Of a stretch of 64,000 nucleotides of DNA, positions 53,473 to 62,577 are shown piece by piece. The notes under the pieces were generated by a model that did no database searches, was not told the DNA's origin, and saw only the letters and a program-made list of their open reading frames with translations. The DNA comes from Exiguobacterium mexicanum (lineage in GTDB: Bacteria; Bacillota; Bacilli; Exiguobacteriales; Exiguobacteriaceae). The position numbers and the translations under genes are program-made. Positions within the stretch are counted from its first letter, which is position 1. Every line of letters starts with the position of its first letter. The stretch is from contig NZ_CP040676.1 in assembly GCF_005960665.1 (NCBI RefSeq), positions 816,501-880,500 on the forward strand, read 5' to 3'.

Positions 53473-55638
53473 ATGCATCACACACCAGAGCAGCAAACGA
53501 CGTCACATGTGACGATTGAACGGGCATCTTTGCTCTCGTTCGAGACGATTCGACTGGAAGTCATCGCCGAATATGAATCCGTTCCAGTACAGATTGAACA
53601 GAACGGTCGACCGGTCGACTATGTGGTGCTCAATGAATGGACGACAGAGGCCGGTACGATTGAGCGAGATATCCGATTGGCGCGACCGGTCACGCTTGAA
53701 GCGGTCTATACTGTATTTCACCCCGGACATAAAACGATTGTCGTCGTGCCACGTGAAATCGTGCATACGGACGAGTTCGAACGCCGTTATGCCTATGACG
53801 GACCGCTCGGCCTCACTTTTTCCGAACACTCGATCGAGGCATACGTTTGGTCTCCCGTCGCGTTCTCGATTTGGCTCGTCATCCACGACTCGACGACACA
53901 TCGTGAAATCGAGCGGTTTCGTATGTCTAAAGAGAGCCGTGGTGTCTGGCATGCCGACGTGCCTCGGTTTTATGAAGGTCACTATTATCGACTGTACGTC
54001 AAGACGCCAGTCGAAACGAACGAGGTCGTCGATCCTTACGCGAAAGCCGTCAGCCTGAATGGCGAATTTGGCGTATTGATCGATGTCGAGGCGCATGTCG
54101 CCGCCCATGTCACTCCGACGGAACGGCCGCCGCTTCGGAAAGCGACCGATGCGGTCATCTATGAACTGAACATCCGGGACTTCACGAGCCATCCGTCCTC
54201 GATGAGTCAGATGCAAGGTTTGTATGGCAGCATCGTCGAGACCGGAATGAGAACGAGAGGCGAGAACAGTGCCGGCTTCGATTATTTGAAAGAACTCGGG
54301 GTCACCCATCTGCAACTGTTGCCTGTCCATGACTTCGGCAGCGTCGATGAGGCGACCCGGATGCCATACAATTGGGGATACGACCCGATTCATTGGTTCG
54401 GGTTAGAGGGGAGTTACGCCTCAGACCCAGCCGAGCCGTTATCGAGAATTCTAGAATATGCTCATATGGTCGAGGAACTGCATCGTCACGGGATGCGGGT
54501 CGTCGTCGATGTCGTCATGAACCATGTCTTTATCCGTGAACAATCCTCGCTCGAAGCGCTCGTCCCTTACTACTATTTCCGTTATGAACATGACGGGACG
54601 GTCGCGAACGGGACTGGGGTTGGGAATGACACGGCCTCGGAACGATACATGATGCGGCGGATGATTGTCGATTGTGTGACTTTCTTTGCCGAGGCGTATC
54701 ACGTTGACGGCTTCCGGTTCGACTTGATGGGGATCCATGATGTCGAGACGATGAATCAAGTCCGGGCTTCGCTTGATAAGATTGATCGTTCAATCTTGAT
54801 TTACGGGGAAGGATGGGATTTGGCGACACCGCTCAGCCCATCGTTAAAAGCCTCGTCCCATAACGCCGCCTTTATGCCTCGAATCGGGCACTTCAATGAC
54901 ATGATGCGGGACGCGTTAAAGGGGTCGACGTTCAATGACCGCGAACGCGGTTTTGTCTCTGGTAACGAATGGCGGGAATGGGAGCTTCGAGAGTGCATCA
55001 CGGGAGCGGTTCAAATCCCAAACGTCACCGTCGGACGATTCCCGAGCCCGCAATATACAATCAATTACGTCGAGGCGCATGACAATTACACGACCTACGA
55101 TAAATTGCTCTTATCGTGTGAGGATATGGATGAGGCGGTGCGATTACGGATGCAACGATTCGCCACGGCCATCGTCATCACGTCGCAAGGCGTCCCGTTC
55201 CTCCATGCAGGCCAGGAGTTCGGTCGGACGAAACAAGGGGTCGAAAATAGTTACAACGCACCGGACCGAATCAATCACTTCGATTGGGATTTGCGGGACG
55301 AGCGTCAGAGTGAAGTCGAATTCGTGAAGACGCTGCTGAAATTGCGGCGCCGTCATACGTGTTTCCGTTACGATAGTCGGCAGAAAGTCGTGGAGCAATT
55401 CAAGTTCCTTCCGTCGCCTCCAGGCGTGATCGCCTACGAGTTGACGGCGAGCCATTCCTACGATGCGTGGCAACGCGTCCGTGTCTATTTGAACGGAACA
55501 TTCGGTGACGTGACGTTTCATGCCGACGGAGACTGGAACGTTTATGTGCAAGGGGAAACGGCGAGCCTCGTCCCGATTGCACGAAATCCGCGTGAGATTC
55601 AAGTCGAGTCGTTGTCAATGACGATTATCGCGTGTTAA
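53473..55638 (+). CDS. amyX: Type I pullulanase
   Basis: A 721-aa GH13 debranching enzyme that hydrolyses alpha-1,6 bonds in pullulan and glycogen. There is no signal peptide, so it acts in the cytosol. The type I pullulanase motif YNWGYDP is at residues 299-305. The catalytic residues are nucleophile D417 in GFRFDLMG, acid/base E446 in IYGEGWDL and D537 in EAHDNYT. An N-terminal carbohydrate-binding-like domain (about 1-110) precedes a CBM48-like region and the barrel. Length matches B. subtilis AmyX. GAGAGGATGG precedes the ATG. Confidence 0.95.
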   Translation: MHHTPEQQTTSHVTIERASLLSFETIRLEVIAEYESVPVQIEQNGRPVDYVVLNEWTTEAGTIERDIRLARPVTLEAVYTVFHPGHKTIVVVPREIVHTDEFERRYAYDGPLGLTFSEHSIEAYVWSPVAFSIWLVIHDSTTHREIERFRMSKESRGVWHADVPRFYEGHYYRLYVKTPVETNEVVDPYAKAVSLNGEFGVLIDVEAHVAAHVTPTERPPLRKATDAVIYELNIRDFTSHPSSMSQMQGLYGSIVETGMRTRGENSAGFDYLKELGVTHLQLLPVHDFGSVDEATRMPYNWGYDPIHWFGLEGSYASDPAEPLSRILEYAHMVEELHRHGMRVVVDVVMNHVFIREQSSLEALVPYYYFRYEHDGTVANGTGVGNDTASERYMMRRMIVDCVTFFAEAYHVDGFRFDLMGIHDVETMNQVRASLDKIDRSILIYGEGWDLATPLSPSLKASSHNAAFMPRIGHFNDMMRDALKGSTFNDRERGFVSGNEWREWELRECITGAVQIPNVTVGRFPSPQYTINYVEAHDNYTTYDKLLLSCEDMDEAVRLRMQRFATAIVITSQGVPFLHAGQEFGRTKQGVENSYNAPDRINHFDWDLRDERQSEVEFVKTLLKLRRRHTCFRYDSRQKVVEQFKFLPSPPGVIAYELTASHSYDAWQRVRVYLNGTFGDVTFHADGDWNVYVQGETASLVPIARNPREIQVESLSMTIIAC

Positions 55639-55682
55639 TATGGTGATTGTATCTTTGTAATTCTTAATGAGATTTGAGCGTG

Positions 55683-56483
55683 ATGAATATGTATTCAGAT
55701 ATAATCGGTGCGCTCGGTGAAGAGTGGACGGTGGCTTCCGCAGGCGGGATTACAGGCGAAGCGTACGTAGCGACGACGCGCCAACAAAAAATCTTTGTCA
55801 AACGGAACTCGTCCCCGTTTTTAGCCATTCTTTCCGCCGAAGGCATCGTCCCCAAATTGCTGTGGACGAAGCGGATGTTCAACGGCGACGTCCTCAGTGC
55901 CCAACAGTTCATCGAAGGTCGTGAGCTATCGCCAACCGATATGAAACGGTCTGATGTGGCGGCACAGCTTGGGAAGATTCATCATTCGAAAGAGCTATTA
56001 TTCATGCTGCAGCAATTGAATCATACACCGGTCACGTCGACGCTATTGCTTCGGCAATGTGCCGCCTATGAGCAAGACGAGGCGGATGTGACGATTGATG
56101 AAGCGGTCCGTTGGCTCACTATGCATCAACCGATTGATGACGAACGTGAACTTGTCGTCTGCCATTCGGACCTTAACCATAATAACTGGATCGAGGACGA
56201 GACGGGTCTATTGTATTTGACCGACTGGGATGACGCCATCATCGCCGACCGTGCCTTTGACTTGGCGATGGTCGTTTACAGTTATGTCGATGAGGCGGAG
56301 TGGGAGACGTGGTTTAGCCATTACGGCATCCGTTACACGTCAGAGCTCCATTACCGGATGCACTGGTATGCGATTGCCCAGACGGTTCTCACGTTGTATG
56401 GGGAACAGAACGGTATCGCCCGGGCAGAAGGATTGACCGTGCTCCGTGAACTGCTCGATGAGGCAGATGAACGGACACAATGA
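55683..56483 (+). CDS. Aminoglycoside/choline kinase-like phosphotransferase (YtmP type)
   Basis: A 266-aa small-molecule kinase. The catalytic loop VVCHSDLNHNNWI (Asp in H-S-D, Asn four later) and the metal-binding LTDWDDAIIADRAFDLA are diagnostic of the APH family; the N-lobe has KIFVKRNSSPFL with the ATP Lys. It lies after amyX as ytmP does in B. subtilis. The substrate is not known; a sugar or choline-like metabolite is possible. The start is uncertain: 55683 is chosen, but TTG 55674 or GTG 55680 also fit, and the ribosome site is weak. Confidence 0.8.
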   Translation: MNMYSDIIGALGEEWTVASAGGITGEAYVATTRQQKIFVKRNSSPFLAILSAEGIVPKLLWTKRMFNGDVLSAQQFIEGRELSPTDMKRSDVAAQLGKIHHSKELLFMLQQLNHTPVTSTLLLRQCAAYEQDEADVTIDEAVRWLTMHQPIDDERELVVCHSDLNHNNWIEDETGLLYLTDWDDAIIADRAFDLAMVVYSYVDEAEWETWFSHYGIRYTSELHYRMHWYAIAQTVLTLYGEQNGIARAEGLTVLRELLDEADERTQ

Positions 56484-56519
56484 AAAAAGGGATGGATCAC
56501 GAGTGTGAGCCATCCCTTT
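56482..56519 (-). terminator. Terminator of the 36-aa peptide gene, minus strand
   Basis: AAAGGGATGG (56486-56495) pairs with CCATCCCTTT (56510-56519), extended by TCAC/GTGA. The A-tract at 56483-56488 provides the U-tract on the minus strand; there is no T-tract on the plus side. Confidence 0.75.
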
Positions 56520-56528
56520 CCATATGCA

Positions 56529-56639
56529 TTAGACATCATCAGGTTTCATGAAATACGCCCAAACGAACGTGGCGATGACGGCGCCGAAAAACGTCAGCGG
56601 GGCCGCATAAAAGATTAAAAATTGATCCAACGTGCTCAT
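56529..56639 (-). CDS. 36-aa single-helix membrane peptide, CydS-like
   Basis: A short frame with a near-perfect AAGGAGGTTAT ribosome site before ATG 56639 and its own terminator at 56482-56519. The product is MSTLDQFLIFYAAPLTFFGA followed by a helix ending in WAYF and an acidic tail MKPDDV. One membrane span (about residues 6-30) is predicted. The FLIxYA start resembles the small CydS subunit of Bacillales cytochrome bd oxidase as I remember it; no cydAB genes are in the window. Coding is well supported, the CydS link is a guess. Confidence 0.65.
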   Translation of the reverse strand: MSTLDQFLIFYAAPLTFFGAVIATFVWAYFMKPDDV

Positions 56640-56774
56640 CGATATAACCTCCTTGTGAAGGATGATTCATGTTCATTAAACAATGATTTCGTGTATAATC
56701 GCAAGGGGACTGCTCGCACGAAGCGACTAGTCAGCATAAACTTGAACATTTCTTGAACGAAAGGTTGGAAAAAC

Positions 56775-57422
56775 ATGCGTTTACGTCACAAACCTTGGGC
56801 CAAAGAATATATGGAAGCTCAAGAACACGTCTTTATCACTCATCCCGAAACGTTAAAAGGGAACTGGAAAGCAGAATTTAAGAACGACAATCCGCTCTTC
56901 ATCGAGGTCGGTTCGGGGAAAGGGCAATTCATTTTAGGGATGGCCCAACAGTTCCCGGACGTCAACTTCATCGCCATCGAGTTATTCGAGAGCGTCGCCG
57001 TATCGATCGTGCAAAAGCTCGTCGAGACACCGATGCCAAACGTCCGCGTGTTGACTGTTGATGCCAAGCAACTCGTCGACTACTTCGAAGCCGGTGAAGT
57101 CGATCGCGTCTATTTGAATTTCTCCGATCCATGGCCGAAGACACGCCATGCGAAACGTCGTTTGACGTATAAAACGTTCCTCGCCACATACGAGGCTGTG
57201 TTGCCACGCGGAGGCGAGATTCATTTCAAGACGGATAACCGGGGGTTATTCGAATATTCGCTCGAAAGCATGAGCCAATACGGCATGTACTTCACAGATA
57301 TTTCACTTGATCTTCATGCGAACGAACCGGCGGATAACGTGCGCACCGAGTACGAAGAGCGCTTCAGCGCCATGGGACAACCGATTTATCGGATGGAGGC
57401 AGCTTTCCGTCCGAAAATTTGA
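56775..57422 (+). CDS. trmB: tRNA (guanine46-N7)-methyltransferase
   Basis: A 215-aa SAM methyltransferase making m7G46 in the tRNA variable loop. RLRHKPWAKEY at the N-terminus, IEVGSGKGQFILGMAQQFPDVNFIAIE (SAM site), LNFSDPWPKTRHAKRRLT (active site) and IHFKTDNRGLFEYSLESM are the TrmB signatures. B. subtilis YtmQ has the same position near ytmP. The gene has its own TATAAT-like element about 80 bp upstream. Confidence 0.95.
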   Translation: MRLRHKPWAKEYMEAQEHVFITHPETLKGNWKAEFKNDNPLFIEVGSGKGQFILGMAQQFPDVNFIAIELFESVAVSIVQKLVETPMPNVRVLTVDAKQLVDYFEAGEVDRVYLNFSDPWPKTRHAKRRLTYKTFLATYEAVLPRGGEIHFKTDNRGLFEYSLESMSQYGMYFTDISLDLHANEPADNVRTEYEERFSAMGQPIYRMEAAFRPKI

Positions 57423-57521
57423 CACGCTTTTTTCTTATTTTAATAGCATTTTCTTCACACTTTTTTCTTTCTTCTTGGTACAATAGGAATGACGCTAAAC
57501 TGGAATTAGAGAAGGGGGAAC

Positions 57522-58037
57522 ATGGGGATGTTGAAAAAAGCATGGGCAAGCCTGCTTGCACTAATCTTCATTCTAACAATCGCACCACTTAATACCTCGG
57601 CAAACGAGGCGTTCTTGGACGCCCTTGAAGAGGATCTGAAAGCCACGCATTATGACTACAAAGAAGGAACGGCTGAAATCGTAAAAGAAGAGACGCTCCG
57701 TCATTCGAATGGCAATGAAGTCATTGCGGCGGTCGTTGAAATTGATACGGTCCGTGACGGCATCTTCATCACACGTAAGACCGAGTTCCATTACTATGAT
57801 GCGACGGACAACAAAATCCTCGCAACAGCTGACCTCGCAGAAGTCGAAGGCGCGACTGAATTTGCGGATGCGAACATCGACATGCTCGGACAACAAATTG
57901 TCTATTGGTTGCCTGTGTTGATTTTGCTACTCTTAATCGCGATCCCGGTAGTCATCTTGTTCGTGGTTGTTCCACGTTTCTACTCGACGACTGAGTTCAT
58001 GAACCCGATTTATGAGAAAAACGATAACCCACGTTAA
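57522..58037 (+). CDS. Exported or membrane protein with N- and C-terminal hydrophobic segments
   Basis: A 171-aa protein. A signal-peptide-like N-terminus (KKAWASLLALIFILTIAPLNTSANEA, with a likely cut after TSA) is followed by an extracytoplasmic domain of about 95 residues with alternating strands (EVIAAVVEIDTV, FITRKTEFHYYD). One membrane helix follows (about 127-150) and a short cytoplasmic tail. No family recognised. ATG 57522 is used, but ATG 57528 has better spacing to GAAGGGGG. Confidence 0.6.
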   Translation: MGMLKKAWASLLALIFILTIAPLNTSANEAFLDALEEDLKATHYDYKEGTAEIVKEETLRHSNGNEVIAAVVEIDTVRDGIFITRKTEFHYYDATDNKILATADLAEVEGATEFADANIDMLGQQIVYWLPVLILLLLIAIPVVILFVVVPRFYSTTEFMNPIYEKNDNPR

Positions 58038-58063
58038 AAAAAGAGCCGCGAGGCTCTTTTTTT
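58036..58063. terminator. Bidirectional terminator between the exported protein and dhaM
   Basis: A10-type stem AAAAAGAGCC/GGCTCTTTTT (58038-58047 with 58052-58061) with a four-base loop. Confidence 0.85.
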
Positions 58064-58430
58064 ATGCCATTTTCAATTGTTCGACGATTTGAGCGACATC
58101 CATGCCGTTACCGGATGAGACGGAAGCGACGAAGGCACTCTCGACGATCGGACCGTCATAGAACTGAATCGTTTTATCGCCTTCATACATATCGACAGCG
58201 AGTTCTGCGTTCATCGTGGCCGAACCGATATCGGATAAGATGAGCGCTTCTTTGTCGACGGCCTCGATTGCCTCGAGGATACGGGTCACATCTGTCCCGA
58301 TGCTGCCGTCCTCAAGCCCGCTCGCTAAATGGATCGGAACGGCGGGGGCCATCTCTTTCATCAAGTCTTGAATCCCTTCAGCGATTTTAGCGCTATGGGA
58401 TACGATGATGAGCTCTACGATGTCACTCAA
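58062..58430 (-). CDS. dhaM: PTS-dependent dihydroxyacetone kinase, phosphotransferase subunit DhaM
   Basis: A 122-aa EIIA-mannose-like protein that carries phosphate from HPr to the ADP bound in DhaL. The phospho-accepting His12 is in IIVSHSAKIAEG; LILSDIGSATMNAELAVDM is typical of DhaM. It has only the IIA-like domain, without fused HPr and EI parts. The start is odd: the only standard start in frame is TTG 58430, which directly abuts AGGAGG; an ATC nine bases after that site is the alternative. It overlaps the dhaL stop. Requires the EI coded at 8.6-10.3 kb. Confidence 0.9.
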   Translation of the reverse strand: MSDIVELIIVSHSAKIAEGIQDLMKEMAPAVPIHLASGLEDGSIGTDVTRILEAIEAVDKEALILSDIGSATMNAELAVDMYEGDKTIQFYDGPIVESAFVASVSSGNGMDVAQIVEQLKMA

Positions 58431-59013
58431 CCTCCTTCATAATCGCTTTCAACACGATGGAACTCGAGAGTGCGCCAGGGTCGACCGTGCCGCGTGAGTT
58501 TTCACCGAAATAAGATGCCCGTCCTTTCGTGGCGATCATATCTTCGGTCTCGCCGACGAGGCGGTCGAGTTTGGCATCAAAATCGTCAGCCTCGCTCAAG
58601 TCAGACAAGAACGGTTCCCACACATCGACCATTGTCTTCTGGCCAACTTCTGACTTCCCGCGCGCCTTGATCGCTGTCGACGCCTCAAGAAGCGCTTCTT
58701 TAACGAGCGTGAAATCGGCCTCAGTCGCGTCACCAAACTTAGGTGCAGCCTTGACGAATGCCGACCCGTATAGTGGACCGGCTGCGCCGCCGACTTTCGA
58801 CATGAGCGTCATCCCGACTTTCTTGCTCAAGTCGCCAAGGCTGGCATAGTCGTCATCGAGTACGGCGACGACCGCTTCAAAGCCGCGCGACATATTGATA
58901 CCGTGGTCTCCGTCACCGATGGCGCGGTCGAGGTCGGTCAGTGTATCCTTGTTCGCCTCAATCTCGGATTGGGCGTGTCGTAATGCTTGCTTGAACCCAT
59001 CAATCGTCAACAT
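58423..59013 (-). CDS. dhaL: Dihydroxyacetone kinase ADP-binding subunit DhaL
   Basis: A 196-aa DAK2-domain protein. LTDLDRAIGDGDHGINMSRGF holds the Asp ligands for the two Mg ions, and GGAAGPLYGSAF and SRGTVDPGALSS form the ADP pocket. Together with DhaK it phosphorylates dihydroxyacetone, regenerating ATP from ADP by DhaM instead of exchanging nucleotide. Middle gene of the dhaK-dhaL-dhaM operon, 24 bp after dhaK; GAGGTG precedes the ATG. Confidence 0.94.
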   Translation of the reverse strand: MLTIDGFKQALRHAQSEIEANKDTLTDLDRAIGDGDHGINMSRGFEAVVAVLDDDYASLGDLSKKVGMTLMSKVGGAAGPLYGSAFVKAAPKFGDATEADFTLVKEALLEASTAIKARGKSEVGQKTMVDVWEPFLSDLSEADDFDAKLDRLVGETEDMIATKGRASYFGENSRGTVDPGALSSSIVLKAIMKEVE

Positions 59014-59037
59014 TGCATAAACACCTCATTCATTGGA

Positions 59038-60015
59038 TTAGAGTTTGAAACCGAGTGCCGCCGACGGTGCATCGAGATAACCCGTCATTTCTTCGTCGAG
59101 CGGCAAGAGCGTGATCGAGAACCCGTGCATCTCGAGGGATGTCATATAGTTGCCGACGTATTTCCGTTTCAACGTGTAGCCGGCATCTTCTAATTTTTTC
59201 GCGACAAAGTGATACGTCACGTACAATTCAGACAAGGGCGTACCGCCCATACCGTTGACCATAACGGCAACTTCGCCAGGACTCACTTCTTTTTTCAAGT
59301 GGTCGAGCAGGTCATCCACGATGGCATCGACGTTCGTCGTCGACTTCCGTTCGACGCCGCGCTCCCCGTGAATCCCGATGCCGATTTCCATCTCTTCTTC
59401 ATTCAAATCAAAACCTGGCTTGCCGCTCACCGGCATGTAACAAGGTTCGACAGCCATACCCATCGAGCGAACGTTTGCCGCGACCTTCTCCGCAAGCGCT
59501 TTCACTTCGGCGAGTGATTTCCCGCTCGCTGCGGCCGCACCGGCGATTTTATGCACAAACACGGTACCGGCAACACCGCGGCGGTCTTCCTTGTTCGAGA
59601 TGGCGACATCGTCTGCGACGACGACGTGGTCGACTTTAATTCCTTCGGCGTCCGCAAGTTCGGCGGCGAGCTCGAAGTTCATGACGTCACCGGCATAGTT
59701 TTTGACGACGAGTAATACCCCGTTTCCTCCATCGGCCGCCTTGATGCCTTCGAGCACCATGTCCGGGGTCGGGGACGTGAACACTTCACCGCATACAGCG
59801 GCATCGAGCATCCCGTCACCTACATAACCAGCGTGGGCCGGTTCATGACCGCTGCCTCCACCCGAGACGAGTCCGACTTTTCCGGACTTGGCCCCGTCAG
59901 CACGACAGATGACGTTGAAACCTTCCACACGACCGTACAGTTCAGGATGGGCATGGACCATTCCTTCGACCATTTGTGACACGAGCTCGGTTGCTTCACC
60001 GATCAGTTTCTTCAC
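59038..60015 (-). CDS. dhaK: Dihydroxyacetone kinase substrate-binding subunit DhaK
   Basis: A 325-aa subunit that binds dihydroxyacetone covalently through a His as a hemiaminal. That residue is H216 in IGIHGERG. SGGGSGHEPAHAGYVG and KNYAGDVMNFELA form the substrate pocket. GTG start after AAAGGAGTG. First gene of the operon. The product dihydroxyacetone phosphate enters glycolysis; the pathway may serve glycerol or overflow metabolism. No dhaS/dhaR regulator gene is nearby. Confidence 0.95.
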   Translation of the reverse strand: MKKLIGEATELVSQMVEGMVHAHPELYGRVEGFNVICRADGAKSGKVGLVSGGGSGHEPAHAGYVGDGMLDAAVCGEVFTSPTPDMVLEGIKAADGGNGVLLVVKNYAGDVMNFELAAELADAEGIKVDHVVVADDVAISNKEDRRGVAGTVFVHKIAGAAAASGKSLAEVKALAEKVAANVRSMGMAVEPCYMPVSGKPGFDLNEEEMEIGIGIHGERGVERKSTTNVDAIVDDLLDHLKKEVSPGEVAVMVNGMGGTPLSELYVTYHFVAKKLEDAGYTLKRKYVGNYMTSLEMHGFSITLLPLDEEMTGYLDAPSAALGFKL

Positions 60016-60082
60016 GTGGGATCACTCCTTTTTGAGTTTGAAAAGTACCATATTCAATTTTCCACTCTTTCGCCCAAATTAA

Positions 60083-60113
60083 ACAAAAAAAGTCGGCGAA
60101 TGTCATCGCCGAC
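60083..60113 (-). terminator. Terminator after ytzB, upstream of the dha operon
   Basis: GTCGGCGA (60092-60099) pairs with TCGCCGAC (60106-60113); the A-tract at 60083-60091 is the minus-strand U-tract. It separates ytzB from dhaKLM. Confidence 0.85.
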
Positions 60114-60119
60114 CCCACA

Positions 60120-60422
60120 TCATGCATATTCAAGTAAAGCGCCAGTCTCTGAATCGACTGTAAATTGGTACGTCTTCTCTTCGTCGTTCTCGAGAACCGA
60201 GATGCCGCCTTTAAAGACGTCATACTCACGTCCGTCATACGTGTAAATCTCAGGTGATGCCGAGATCCATGCGCCTTGAACGTGACCTTTGGCTGAGAAT
60301 GCCCGTTTCGTGTACTCGAGCGCGTCCTCGGCCGATAAGCTTCGTTCATCTAACACTTTTTTCGTCATAAGTGCGGCCGCGATGGCAACCCCGATCCCAA
60401 CTAACCAATACCTTTTCTTCAT
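60120..60422 (-). CDS. Small exported PepSY-like protein (YtzB type)
   Basis: A 100-aa protein with a hydrophobic N-terminal anchor (RYWLVGIGVAIAAALMT) and one PepSY-like domain. LSAEDALEYTKRAFSAKG starts the helix and YQFTVDSETGALLEYA ends the sheet. It matches B. subtilis YtzB in size and position opposite ytoP. PepSY proteins are thought to inhibit peptidases or sense the envelope; the specific role is unknown. ATG 60422 after GGGGAGG is used. Confidence 0.75.
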   Translation of the reverse strand: MKKRYWLVGIGVAIAAALMTKKVLDERSLSAEDALEYTKRAFSAKGHVQGAWISASPEIYTYDGREYDVFKGGISVLENDEEKTYQFTVDSETGALLEYA

Positions 60423-60558
60423 ATGACTACCTCCCCTTGAACTATGGCTATCATGTACATCGTACCAAAACCTGTACCCCATTGGAACGAAAACCATTCG
60501 CATCTGCCGAAAAGTTCTGTATATAATGAAACAAGAACGGTTGAAGGGATGGTTGGAA

Positions 60559-61632
60559 ATGGAACAAAAAACGAGAGACTTATTCAAGACGTTGACAGAA
60601 CTTCCGGGCGCACCTGGATTCGAATCAGAGGTTCGTCAGTTTGTTCGTGACCGAATCACACCGCATGTCGATGAAGTCATGACGGACGGTATCGGCTCAA
60701 TCTTTGGGAAACGGGTCGGGGACGAGGCGGGACCACGCATCATGGTCGCTGGACATATGGACGAAGTCGCGTTCATGGTCACCCGGATCACAGAAAACGG
60801 GATGCTATACATACAGCCGCTCGGTGGATGGTGGAGCCAAGTGCTCATGGCGCAACGGTTTGATATCGTGACGAACGATGGATTGATTCCGGGCGTCGTC
60901 GCATCGACACCTCCGCACCTGCTCGGACCGGACGCAATGAGTAAACCGATGGACATGAAACAGATGTTTATCGACATTGGCGCCGATACGAAAGAAGAAG
61001 CCGAGTCATGGGGTGTCCGTCCGGGTCTTCCGGCTGTGCCGACAAGCGACTTCACGCCGCTCAAACATCCGAAAAAGATTATGGCCAAAGCATGGGATAA
61101 CCGTTATGGGGTTGGTCTGGCGGTCGAGTTGCTCGAAGAGACGACAAAAGCCGATCATCCGAACATCTTGTTCTCGGGTGCGACTGTCCAAGAAGAAGTC
61201 GGACTCCGTGGAGCGCAAACGGCAGCCGAAATGATTCGTCCGGACGTCGCGCTCGTTCTCGATGCGTCACCGGCTAACGATGCGTCTGGCAATAAGACGG
61301 AGTTCGGCCAACTCGGGGAAGGGGCGCTCATCCGAATCCTTGACCGGGTCATGGTCATGTCTCCAGAGATGCGTGACTTCTTACTCGACACGGCGTCTGA
61401 TGAAAACATCAAAACGCAGTACTTCGTCTCGCCAGGTGGAACGGACGCAGGCCGCATCCATATGAGCGGGGAAGGGGTCCCGACGGCCGTGATCGGTGTC
61501 GCGGCGCGTTACATCCATACACACGCCTCGATTCTGCATACGGACGACTATGATGCGGCGAAAGCGCTACTCAAGGCGCTTGTCAAACGACTCGATCGTT
61601 CGACGATGGAGACGCTTCGAGCTTCACGCTAA
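60559..61632 (+). CDS. ytoP: M42 family glutamyl/deblocking aminopeptidase (YtoP)
   Basis: A 357-aa cobalt- or zinc-dependent aminopeptidase that assembles into large tetrahedral shells in this family. Metal and catalytic residues occur in VAGHMDEVAFMV, KAWDNRYGVGLAVELL (bridging Asp), TVQEEVGLRGAQTA (catalytic Glu pair), LDASPAND and TDAGRIHMSGEGVP. B. subtilis YtoP is the likely counterpart. GAAGGGATGG precedes ATG 60559. An IS element is inserted just 25 bp after the stop codon. Confidence 0.9.
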   Translation: MEQKTRDLFKTLTELPGAPGFESEVRQFVRDRITPHVDEVMTDGIGSIFGKRVGDEAGPRIMVAGHMDEVAFMVTRITENGMLYIQPLGGWWSQVLMAQRFDIVTNDGLIPGVVASTPPHLLGPDAMSKPMDMKQMFIDIGADTKEEAESWGVRPGLPAVPTSDFTPLKHPKKIMAKAWDNRYGVGLAVELLEETTKADHPNILFSGATVQEEVGLRGAQTAAEMIRPDVALVLDASPANDASGNKTEFGQLGEGALIRILDRVMVMSPEMRDFLLDTASDENIKTQYFVSPGGTDAGRIHMSGEGVPTAVIGVAARYIHTHASILHTDDYDAAKALLKALVKRLDRSTMETLRASR

Positions 61633-61690
61633 AGGTAGGGAGAACGTCACTCTAATCTGTACCCCTTGTAAAGGACATTAATAAAAAAAC

Positions 61691-62551
61691 TTATGCTGAT
61701 TCAAGGAGATGATTCCTGTACTGTACGGGAGTCATCTTTTTCATGTTCCATTGATAACGATGATGGTTGTAATAGTTAATGGTTTTTCGGATTTCACGCT
61801 GTAGTGAATCGAACGTGGTACAGGCCTTTAACTCGACGATATCCTTGAAATGTCCAAAGAATGATTCCTGGACAGCGTTATCCCAACAGTTGCCCCGTCG
61901 GGACATGGATTGACCTAGCTTCATACGCTTCACCTCTTTCTGATAGGTCGGGCTCGTGTAGTGCCCTCCTTGATCTGAATGGATGAATGCGTCCTTGTCC
62001 AAGCGAATCCTCCGGTTCTTCCGTAAACGCTTCAACGTATCCAATACAATGTCGAGATTGATGTTCTCAGAGAGTTGATGCGCCAGTACCTCATTGGTCG
62101 AACCGTCCACGATGGTCGAAAGATAGGCTCGCTTACCGTTCCCGTAAAATATGTAGGTGATATCGGTGAGAAGCACCTTGTAGGGAGTGCCCTGTTTGAA
62201 TTCGCGTTTGAGGCGATTCGGCACCACCCGGTGCTCGGCCGTCGCCTTAATGAGCCGTTTGTATGGCTTCGCCTTGCGGATTGGACACACGATGTTGTAT
62301 TTCCGCATGATACGTCGGATACACTTCAGGTTCATCGTCACACCGAAATGACCAGACAGCACCATCTTGATCTGCCTAGCACCCTTCTTGCGCTTCTTGA
62401 AGTGGAACGCCTTCAGAACGAGGTCACGAAGAGCCACGTCTTTCGATTCGCGCTCCTGTCTGGTCTGTCTCCTCCGTTCCGAGAAATAGGCGTGGTATCC
62501 CTGACGTGACACCCCGGCCACCTGGCAGAGATGGCTGACCATCCCCTTCAT
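61691..62551 (-). CDS. IS3-family transposase OrfB (DDE integrase core)
   Basis: A 286-aa visible part of the transposase that normally is made as an OrfAB fusion. The DDE triad is D130 in LLTDITY, D193 in HSDQG and E229 in NAVQES, with 35 residues between the last two. An HTH_21-like N-terminal region precedes it. The frame is open well upstream of 62551, overlapping orfA in the -1 phase, so the real product begins in orfA. No stop or frameshift breaks the core. Confidence 0.93.
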   Translation of the reverse strand: MKGMVSHLCQVAGVSRQGYHAYFSERRRQTRQERESKDVALRDLVLKAFHFKKRKKGARQIKMVLSGHFGVTMNLKCIRRIMRKYNIVCPIRKAKPYKRLIKATAEHRVVPNRLKREFKQGTPYKVLLTDITYIFYGNGKRAYLSTIVDGSTNEVLAHQLSENINLDIVLDTLKRLRKNRRIRLDKDAFIHSDQGGHYTSPTYQKEVKRMKLGQSMSRRGNCWDNAVQESFFGHFKDIVELKACTTFDSLQREIRKTINYYNHHRYQWNMKKMTPVQYRNHLLESA

Positions 62552-62577
62552 TTTGTGCTTGATGATGACACCTTGAA

